Assembly (NCBI RefSeq): GCF_030813435.1
Contig: NZ_JAUSUG010000020.1
Span: 52,703 to 116,702 of the forward strand
DNA length: 64,000 nt
Direction: 5' to 3'
Source: Evansella vedderi
GTDB taxonomy: Bacteria > Bacillota > Bacilli > Bacillales > Salisediminibacteriaceae
Below the pieces are notes generated by a model that made no database searches, was not told where the DNA came from, and saw only the letters and a program-made list of their open reading frames with translations. Shown here piece after piece: positions 57,494 to 64,000 of this stretch (positions within the stretch are counted from its first letter, which is position 1; the number at the start of each line of letters is the position of its first letter). The translations under genes and the position numbers were made by a program.

Positions 57494-57718
57494 TTAGTCA
57501 AAGTGAATGCGGCTGCCGCTTGTTCCGTTACTTTCTAGATGATTTAATCCTCCGCGGTCGATCATTTCATTGACGATTTCACGATGGATGGTAACTCCCT
57601 CCGAGTTTAAATAAGGGACCATTTGTTGTAAATTGTAATGGAAGTAGGCTAATTCTTTATCCGTCCATTCTTTTTTTGAGATCATGGAAAGCTCTGTAAA
57701 GTCTCGTCCAACATACAT
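57494..57718 (-). CDS. yfhS: YfhS-like protein
   Basis: 74 residues: MYVGRDFTELSMISKKEWTD, KELAYFHYNLQQMVPYLNSE, then GVTIHREIVNEMIDRGG. Size, and position between mutY and fabL, match B. subtilis yfhS. Soluble, with no known motif. GGAGAG lies just before ATG 57718. Function unknown. Confidence 0.68.
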   Translation of the reverse strand: MYVGRDFTELSMISKKEWTDKELAYFHYNLQQMVPYLNSEGVTIHREIVNEMIDRGGLNHLESNGTSGSRIHFD

Positions 57719-57822
57719 TATTATCTCTCCTTTACGGTTGTATTTCTTACTTTAAGATAGTTTCCCTAGAGTAAAGGGATGATATTCGATATAATGGGTT
57801 GGAAAAATAGGTAGTAACATGA

Positions 57823-58617
<795 letters not shown>

Positions 58618-58760
58618 GTTGGAATATCATATTACTGGAAAGTCTCTTCAGGCGGATGCTTCCGCGGGAAAACTAAAATAAAATTGTCAAAAAAATACAA
58701 GGTTTTAGTCGGATAAAAATTCACCTCGGGGTTATCATAATCTTTGTGGAGGTGATACAC

Positions 58761-58982
58761 ATGGCTAATCAAAATCAAAACGCTTCTCAAACAAATGCTC
58801 AACAAGTAAGGAAGCAAAACGCACAGTCTGCTCAAGCTCAACAAGCTCAACAAGGGCAACAAGCTCAACAACAACAAAACTTTGAGTTTGCAAGCGAAAC
58901 AGATGCTCAACAAGTACGTCAACAAAACCAACAAGCTGAAGCACGTAAACAACAAGCTTCTAGTCAACAACAACAGCAGTAA
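58761..58982 (+). CDS. sspE: gamma-type small acid-soluble spore protein
   Basis: 73 residues, almost half Gln and Ala. Two repeats carry the germination-protease-type sites: ASQTNAQQVRKQN and EFASETDAQQVRQQN. Gamma-SASP is an amino-acid store in the spore core, degraded by Gpr at germination. GGAGGTGATACAC precedes ATG; upstream in-frame codons are not used. It lies after fabL and is probably expressed from its own forespore promoter. Confidence 0.93.
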   Translation: MANQNQNASQTNAQQVRKQNAQSAQAQQAQQGQQAQQQQNFEFASETDAQQVRQQNQQAEARKQQASSQQQQQ

Positions 58983-58989
58983 TGTGCGT

Positions 58990-59014
58990 TATACTAATGG
59001 ATCCACATTAGTAT
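58990..59014. repeat. inverted repeat after sspE
   Basis: TATACTAATG and CATTAGTATA flank GATCCA, a 10-bp-arm palindrome without a T-run, 20 bp before the terminator. It may stabilise the 3' end of the sspE mRNA. Confidence 0.55.
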
Positions 59015-59033
59015 AAAGGTATCATCTGCCTTA

Positions 59034-59067
59034 CCCCTTTTCCCTATACGGGAGAAGGGGTTTTTAT
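59034..59067 (+). terminator. terminator of sspE
   Basis: CCCCTTTTCCC pairs with GGGAGAAGGGG, then TTTTTATAAT. Confidence 0.9.
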
Positions 59068-59222
59068 AATGGTTTTATTTGATATTATGATGATTTATTT
59101 TAAAATCATACAATCAATAGTATAATGGAAGAGAGAATAGCTAAAAAAGATAAGGATTAAGCCAATTGAATAAGGGATAAGCATGTGATTTACAATTCCA
59201 AAGGGCTATGGAGGGGATGAAC

Positions 59223-59690
59223 ATGTTTTTCAAAAAAAAGCGCTCCAAAAAACAGAAAGATAAGGAGAAGAACAAAGAAATGAAAATCATCACCGTGTCT
59301 GTTGATGAGGTCAGAAAAGCGATTAATAATTATACATCCACCCTCCAAGAAGGAATATCACTTCGCTGCATCATTAAAGAAAATAATGAAATTGACTTTG
59401 AATTACTTTATGCACATCTTGGGGGCATGCCGGATAAAAGCTTTTACATGTCCAAGGAGACCTTTGAGGTATTTGAAGATCAAAGCTATGCGAAATACAT
59501 CGACCTATGCCAAATTGCATGTGACCAATATTTATTGGAAACTGGGATGGAACCAATAACTCCTGGTGATCCCTATCGAAAAATTAATTATTTGAAATTG
59601 CAAAATTATTTAACAGAAAAGCCTCCATTTGACCTTTATTTACACCCAGAAGATCAAATGGTAACTCCCCGTGCCCTTAAAGATTCGTAA
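59223..59690 (+). CDS. DUF3939-like protein, 155 aa
   Basis: [20 protein letters not shown], a very basic N-terminal tail, then an alpha/beta domain ([40 protein letters not shown]) and [14 protein letters not shown] end ([20 protein letters not shown]). It resembles DUF3939 proteins of Bacillus; I am not certain. GGAGGGG lies eight bases before ATG. In B. subtilis ygaB occupies this place, but the sequence is not YgaB-like. It is 16 bp before ntdP and likely co-transcribed. Confidence 0.6.
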   Translation: MFFKKKRSKKQKDKEKNKEMKIITVSVDEVRKAINNYTSTLQEGISLRCIIKENNEIDFELLYAHLGGMPDKSFYMSKETFEVFEDQSYAKYIDLCQIACDQYLLETGMEPITPGDPYRKINYLKLQNYLTEKPPFDLYLHPEDQMVTPRALKDS

Positions 59691-59706
59691 CGAAAGGAGA
59701 AAAAAA

Positions 59707-60234
59707 GTGAGCTTTCCGAAGTCAGGAAGTAATATTCTAGTACAGAGTTACAAACACAACGGGCAGCTTCATCGAGTTTGGGAAGAAACCATTGTCTTAA
59801 AAGGCACTTCTCAAGAAGTAATTGGCGGCAATGACCGAATTATGGTTCAAGAGTCGGACGGCCGTCAATGGCGAACAAGGGAACCAGCTATTTGCTACTT
59901 TACTGCTAATCATTGGTTCAATGCAATTGGAATGATAAGAAATGACGGAATATATTATTATTGCAATTTAGGGACTCCATTTACTTACGATGAAGAAGCT
60001 TTGAAATATATCGATTATGATCTGGACATTAAAGTTTTTCCAGACAAAACGTACAAGCTATTAGACGAAGATGAATTTGCTTTACATAAAAAACAAATGA
60101 ATTATCCAGATGAAGTGGAGGTCATCCTCCGAAGGAGTGTGGATGAGCTAGTCACTTGGATTAGTCAGCAAAAAGGGCCTTTTGAGCCTGGATTTATAGA
60201 ATATTGGTACGAGCGTTTCTTAAACTACCGTTAA
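59707..60234 (+). CDS. ntdP: nucleoside tri-/diphosphatase (DUF402, YgaC)
   Basis: 175 residues, FomD-like DUF402 fold: [60 protein letters not shown] and [20 protein letters not shown]. The conserved Glu/Asp residues bind Mg2+ or Mn2+. The S. aureus homologue hydrolyses NTPs and NDPs. It starts at GTG 59707, which reproduces the usual M-x-F-P-K N-terminus, with AAAGGAG upstream. It lies ahead of ygaD, as in B. subtilis. Confidence 0.92.
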   Translation: MSFPKSGSNILVQSYKHNGQLHRVWEETIVLKGTSQEVIGGNDRIMVQESDGRQWRTREPAICYFTANHWFNAIGMIRNDGIYYYCNLGTPFTYDEEALKYIDYDLDIKVFPDKTYKLLDEDEFALHKKQMNYPDEVEVILRRSVDELVTWISQQKGPFEPGFIEYWYERFLNYR

Positions 60235-60263
60235 AAATTAGAGGGAAGTTATGCTTGAATAGT

Positions 60264-60305
60264 AAAGAGCACGGTTTTTACGGAAAGCCGTCTCTTTATT
60301 TTTGC
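60264..60305 (+). terminator. terminator of ntdP
   Basis: AAAGAGCACGG pairs with CCGTCTCTTT, then ATTTTTG. Confidence 0.75.
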
Positions 60306-60329
60306 CACTAGGATTGGAGTGTCAGCTAT

Positions 60330-62072
60330 TTGGATAGTATAAAACGTTATTTAGCTTTTGTTAAACCATATTGGAAACAGATTATTTTTACGGTTATTAT
60401 CGGGGTATTTAAATTTGGAATTCCTCTTATCATTCCCCTCATTTTAAAATACGTGATTGATGATATTATTGGTGCTCAAGGTTTAACTAATGATGAAAAA
60501 ATGACGTCCCTTTATTGGTTAATGGGGATCGTATTATTTGTTTTTCTAGTGTTTCGTCCTCCCATTGAATATTACCGACAATACTATGCCCAGTGGACAG
60601 GTAGTAAAATTCTGTATGATATTCGTGATCAGCTTTTTACACATTTACAAAAGCTAAGCTTAAAGTTTTATTCCAATCGAAAATCAGGGGAAATCATCTC
60701 TCGGGTCATTCATGATGTGGAACAAACGAAGACCTTCATCATAACTGGAATGATGAATATTTGGTTGGATATGTTTACTATTGTTGTAGCAATCATTATT
60801 ATGTTTACGATGGATCCTTTGCTAACCCTTGTGGCCATTTCGTTATTGCCCTTTTACGGAATTTCTATTAAATATTTTTACAGCCGATTACGATCTCTCA
60901 CAAGAAAGAGGTCCCAGGCTCTGGCAGAGGTGCAAAGCCATCTACATGAACGACTGCAAGGGATGAACGTTATCCGGAGCTTTGCGTTGGAGGATCATGA
61001 ACAGAAACAATTTGATAAGCGCAATGAGAATTTTTTATCGAAGGCATTAGATCATACAAGATGGAATGCAAAGACCTTTGCTGTGGTCAACACCATTACC
61101 GACATCGCTCCAGTCCTAGTCATTGGAGTTGCCGGGGCGTTAGTTATTCAAATGGATCTAACGGTGGGAACTATGGTCGCCTTCGTAGCTTATATGGACC
61201 GTTTATATAACCCATTGCGAAGATTGATCAATTCCTCCACCACATTAACGCAATCTATCGCTTCCATGGATCGTGTTTTTGAGCTAGTGGATGAAAAATA
61301 TGATATTACAGATAAGGAGAACGCTGTACCCTATTCCCATCCACAGGGAGAGGTAATATTTGATCGTGTAAGCTTTAGCTATGACGATGATCAAAATGTT
61401 CTCCACGACCTAAGTTTTCGTGCAGATAGGGGTGAAACGGTTGCCATTGTAGGAATGAGCGGCGGTGGAAAAAGCACCATCATGAGTTTAATCCCTCGAT
61501 TTTATGATGTAACAAGTGGCCGCATTATTATTGACGGTAAAGACATTCGTGACTATCAAATGCGATCCTTAAGGGACCGGATTGGCATGGTGTTACAGGA
61601 CAATATCATCTTTAGTGATTCCGTCCGCTTCAACATTTTAATGGGAAAACCTGATGCTACAGAAGAAGAAGTGATAGAAGCGGCCAAAGCAGCCAACGCC
61701 CATGATTTTATTATGGAACTTCCTGATGGTTACGACACGAGCATTGGGGAGCGGGGAGTAAAGCTTTCTGGTGGGCAAAAACAACGTATCGCCATTGCAC
61801 GGGTATTTTTGAAGAGCCCGGAAATCTTAATTTTTGACGAAGCAACAAGCGCATTAGACTTAGAAAGTGAGCATCTCATCCAACAGTCCCTATTTAGATT
61901 AGCAGAAAATAGAACAACCTTTATCGTGGCACACCGTCTCTCCACCATCACTCACGCAGATAAAATTGTGGTAATCGAAAACGGCCGATTAGCGGAAATG
62001 GGAAGCCACGATGAATTAATGAAACAGCAAGGAGCTTATTATAATCTATTCCAAGTGCAGCAGTTGAACTGA
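60330..62072 (+). CDS. ygaD: ABC transporter, fused permease/ATPase (YgaD)
   Basis: 580 residues, the length of B. subtilis YgaD. Six membrane segments in residues 15-310, then an ATPase domain: GMSGGGKST (Walker A), [18 protein letters not shown] (Q-loop), [20 protein letters not shown] and VAHRLSTI. A homodimeric exporter of unknown substrate. It starts at TTG 60330, about ten bases after GGAG. It shares the half-transporter plan with the gene at 7767, but the transmembrane part is only distantly similar. Confidence 0.9.
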   Translation: MDSIKRYLAFVKPYWKQIIFTVIIGVFKFGIPLIIPLILKYVIDDIIGAQGLTNDEKMTSLYWLMGIVLFVFLVFRPPIEYYRQYYAQWTGSKILYDIRDQLFTHLQKLSLKFYSNRKSGEIISRVIHDVEQTKTFIITGMMNIWLDMFTIVVAIIIMFTMDPLLTLVAISLLPFYGISIKYFYSRLRSLTRKRSQALAEVQSHLHERLQGMNVIRSFALEDHEQKQFDKRNENFLSKALDHTRWNAKTFAVVNTITDIAPVLVIGVAGALVIQMDLTVGTMVAFVAYMDRLYNPLRRLINSSTTLTQSIASMDRVFELVDEKYDITDKENAVPYSHPQGEVIFDRVSFSYDDDQNVLHDLSFRADRGETVAIVGMSGGGKSTIMSLIPRFYDVTSGRIIIDGKDIRDYQMRSLRDRIGMVLQDNIIFSDSVRFNILMGKPDATEEEVIEAAKAANAHDFIMELPDGYDTSIGERGVKLSGGQKQRIAIARVFLKSPEILIFDEATSALDLESEHLIQQSLFRLAENRTTFIVAHRLSTITHADKIVVIENGRLAEMGSHDELMKQQGAYYNLFQVQQLN

Positions 62073-62088
62073 TAATTTTAACAAGGCT

Positions 62089-62247
62089 ACCCTGAAAATA
62101 CAAATCAGGTTGTCATTCGCTACGGTCCGTTCGCTCATTCCAATGCAGACTAGAATTTTCATTTCCATGTAAAGAACAGTGTTGGCTTTGAAAAAGCGTT
62201 GATTATAGCGCCTGAAGGGAAAATCAACATCAAAGTTTAACAGAGCT
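62089..62247. repeat. fragments of dispersed repeat elements
   Basis: Left part CTGAAAATACAAATCAGGTT ... CATTCCAATGCAGACTAGAA is a shortened module B. Right part GCGTTGATTATAGCG joined to CCTGAAGGGAAAATCAACAT is a GTTGATT-class element with its whole core deleted, ending AAGTTTAACAGAG. Confidence 0.75.
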
Positions 62248-62256
62248 TAAAACAAA

Positions 62257-62292
62257 AAGAGGAAGAGGAGGCTCTTGGGAGTCTCCTCTTTT
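62257..62292 (-). terminator. terminator of ygaE
   Basis: On the minus strand GAGGAGACTC pairs with GAGCCTCCTC, then TTCCTCTTTTT. Confidence 0.8.
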
Positions 62293-63370
62293 ATAATTCT
62301 TTTTCTTTTACACTTACTTCATTTTCATCTGTATGATATTTGAAAAAGCTGTTAACTCGGCGGTCTAATTTTTCCAATTCCTCACTGTATTCTATAATTT
62401 GCGCAATGACGGGGAAGAAGTGAATCCATTCGTTTCGATCAATCTCGTTGTTATCGTGAAAATCTAAGAACAATTCGGTCAGCTGTTGCTTACCTGTTCC
62501 CACCTCTTCATAAATATCTTCCGCCGAGTGGGACCTCACCTTTCCCATATACTTTAATAGGATACGTTCATGATAGTTTGTTAAATAGTCTAATTGGCTA
62601 CGAATAAGCTCTTGCATCTCTTCCGGGAATTGATGAATAACGTTCTCGTATTTACTCAAGCTCTCTAAAATAGTTAGCCCTTTTTTGGAACTGTCCATCA
62701 TGTGTCGAAACAACACCACTTTTCGAAGGCGAGGATGCTCGTTTTTTCGAAAATAGTTTCTTTCTTCCTTATAAAGCTGAAAGAGATTCTCGATTTTTGT
62801 AATGGATTCTTGCAGCTTCCCTAAATCCTTCTTTAGGGTCTTGTAATCCGCTTCATGGCGGGTAATAAGTCGGATCCATTGAATGATTTGCTCGTTGGTA
62901 CTCGTAATTTTATGGTACAAAGAATTTTCATGCTTCGGTCGTAAAAAAATCAAGTTAACAAGGAAAGCAGCAAATACACCTAACATGATTAACAGGAACC
63001 GCTTAGTAGCCAGTTCAATGAATTCATCCGTTGGACTTCCCATTATAATTACGGCCGTTACTACCGCTAACGGAATGATTGCTTCTTTATTAAATTTAAT
63101 ATGAATGGCGATAACAAGCATGACAACGACACCGATAACAAACGGTTCGTGTCCGAAGGCTAAAACAAAAATAATAGCAAGAACAGCACTTAGGGTATTC
63201 CCTTGTATCTGATCTTTAATTGCAATAAAACTTTTGTGAATGGACGGCTGAACAGCAAAAAATGCTGCAAGACCAGCAAAAGCAGGATTTGAAAACCCTA
63301 GCCAAATGGCTGCATAAAGGGCAAAGGTAACTGCCAAACCGGTTTTAAATATACGGGCACCAAGCCTCAT
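62291..63370 (-). CDS. ygaE: aromatic acid exporter family protein (YgaE-like)
   Basis: 359 residues. The N-terminal ArAE_1 membrane half has about six segments (FKTGLAVTFALYAAIWLGFS, GLAAFFAVQPSIHKSFIAIK, IIFVLAFGHEPFVIGVVVML). The C-terminal cytoplasmic part from about residue 145 is a helical coiled bundle (SITKIENLFQLYKEERNYFR). The family relates to FUSC/p-hydroxybenzoate efflux proteins; the substrate is unknown. ATG 63370 lies about 11 bases after AAGGAA; the TTG at 63379 is nearer. Convergent to ygaD, same order as B. subtilis ygaD-ygaE. Confidence 0.83.
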   Translation of the reverse strand: MRLGARIFKTGLAVTFALYAAIWLGFSNPAFAGLAAFFAVQPSIHKSFIAIKDQIQGNTLSAVLAIIFVLAFGHEPFVIGVVVMLVIAIHIKFNKEAIIPLAVVTAVIIMGSPTDEFIELATKRFLLIMLGVFAAFLVNLIFLRPKHENSLYHKITSTNEQIIQWIRLITRHEADYKTLKKDLGKLQESITKIENLFQLYKEERNYFRKNEHPRLRKVVLFRHMMDSSKKGLTILESLSKYENVIHQFPEEMQELIRSQLDYLTNYHERILLKYMGKVRSHSAEDIYEEVGTGKQQLTELFLDFHDNNEIDRNEWIHFFPVIAQIIEYSEELEKLDRRVNSFFKYHTDENEVSVKEKEL

Positions 63371-63587
63371 AATTTTCAAAATTCCTTTCTAAACTTGTAA
63401 TGAAGTAGGGACAAGTTATCCTATGTTTTATTTAGTTTAATCATTCCACTGTTAATGGAAAATATTATTCCGAAACGTACTATACACCCCATTTGGCAAA
63501 CAATCAAGTACCTTTTTTGATTCGTAAAAATATTATCATAGTTTGCTTATACCTTGAAGGTGGGAATTGCAAACCTAATACAGGAGG

Positions 63588-63911
63588 CTGAAACGCGAAC
63601 TGGGAGGGAAGAAGGTAGTTCGCGTTTCATGGAGCGTTTATGGAACGCAAATTAGGAGGAAAGAAGGAAATACGCGTTTCATGGAGCGTTTATGAAACGC
63701 GAAGGGAGAAGGAAGCAGGGAATACGCGTTTCATGGAGCGTTAATGAAACGCGAATTAGGAGGAAAGCAGTGAATACGCGTTTCATGGAGTGTTTATGAA
63801 ACGCGAAGGGAGAAGGAAGCAGGAAATACGCGTTTCATGGAGCAATTATGAAACGCGAATTAGGAGGAAAGAAGGAAATTCGTGTTTCATGGAGCGTTTA
63901 TGAAACTGAAT
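63588..63911. repeat. six tandem 52-bp palindromic units plus a partial seventh (array 2)
   Basis: Unit ATGs at 63640, 63692, 63744, 63796, 63848 and 63900 are exactly 52 bp apart; a first unit starts with CTGAAACGCG at 63588. Arms ATGAAACGCGAA and TTCGCGTTTCAT (or TACGCGTTTCAT) flank a purine-only loop. Loops alternate between TTAGGAGGAAAG (units 2, 4, 6) and GGGAGAAGGAAGCAGG (units 3, 5), giving a 104-bp higher-order repeat. The linker is GGAGCGTTT. Confidence 0.93.
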
Positions 63912-63924
63912 AGGTTACACTAAA

Positions 63925-63952
63925 TTGGACAGATTCGTTAAGGTCATATAAA
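63925..63952 (+). promoter_or_regulatory. promoter of the gene starting at 63987
   Basis: TTGGAC (-35), a 16-bp spacer and TATAAA (-10). Confidence 0.5.
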
Positions 63953-63986
63953 CTTGACTCAATACAAAGTCGAAGGAGAATCAATT

Positions 63987-64000
63987 ATGGCCAAAAGGGA
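63987..64000 (+). CDS. start of a further gene, partial
   Basis: ATGGCCAAAAGG (Met-Ala-Lys-Arg) with AAGGAG eight bases upstream, cut by the right edge. It cannot be identified. Confidence 0.45.

Larger units (their letters stand above)
63371..63986. other. intergenic region dominated by the 52-bp array
   Basis: After about 215 bases without recognised features, the array at 63588-63911 follows, then a promoter and the start of the next gene. Confidence 0.6.

Noticed and set aside
63588..63911. CRISPR array
   Set aside because: Read as 33-bp repeats with 19-bp spacers the geometry looks similar, but the spacers are short, purine-only and alternate between two sequences rather than being unique, and no cas gene is in the window.

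Overview
The window looks like a chromosomal segment of a low-GC, endospore-forming member of the Bacillaceae. Evidence: small acid-soluble spore proteins (SspK, gamma-type SspE), an AprX subtilase, a KinB-like sensor kinase, strong AGGAGG ribosome sites with many TTG/GTG starts, and a gene order from yfhD to ygaE that follows Bacillus subtilis. No plasmid, phage or rRNA/tRNA signal was seen. The genus cannot be fixed from the sequence; the futalosine menaquinone genes at the left edge argue against B. subtilis itself.

Layout. 0-1 kb: end of a menaquinone (futalosine) operon, mqnB and mqnD, reading left. 1-12.5 kb: aspartokinase, aldo/keto reductase, ABM monooxygenase, D-2-hydroxyacid dehydrogenase, an ion-transporter-like permease, ABC exporter, 3-methyladenine glycosylase and an M20 peptidase. 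12.5-13.7 kb: dense cluster of repeated hairpin elements. 13.7-15.4 kb: RocB-like M20 hydrolase. 15.5-20.9 kb: a formate/oxalate-type operon (OFA-family MFS, DUF2294 protein, FdhF/YdeP molybdoenzyme, FdhD) behind a leader of about 440 nt that holds two matching hairpins and an intrinsic terminator. 21-35 kb: YceI protein, UPF0126/TRIC-type membrane protein bracketed by two 125-bp repeats, S9 peptidase, KinB-like kinase, Ca2+/Na+ antiporter, AprX, a pair of DUF6944-like repetitive proteins, CocE hydrolase. 35-41 kb: acetyltransferase, methyltransferase, UPF0210 plus ACT-domain operon under a single-aptamer glycine riboswitch, His-rich lipoprotein. 41.8-63.4 kb: the conserved block yfhD-yfhE-yfhF / recX-yfhH / ypzG-like-sspK / yfhJ / yfhP / mutY ... 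yfhS / fabL / sspE / ntdP(ygaC)-ygaD / ygaE. Between mutY and yfhS it is interrupted by about 9 kb: an SDR, fruR-fruK-fruA, a ywrD-ywrB-ywrA-like cluster (gamma-glutamyltransferase plus paired chromate transporters) and a quinone oxidoreductase.

Non-coding content is unusually rich. There are (i) two arrays of 52-bp palindromic tandem units at 3.8-4.1 and 63.6-63.9 kb; (ii) a dispersed family of elements with a conserved nested-hairpin core whose terminal inverted repeats change in step from copy to copy; (iii) a second repeat module duplicated head to tail with a 201-bp period; (iv) a 40-bp tandem repeat; (v) the structured leader of the formate operon, the best candidate here for an undescribed regulatory RNA. 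Family names come from recognised motifs and context, not from a database search.
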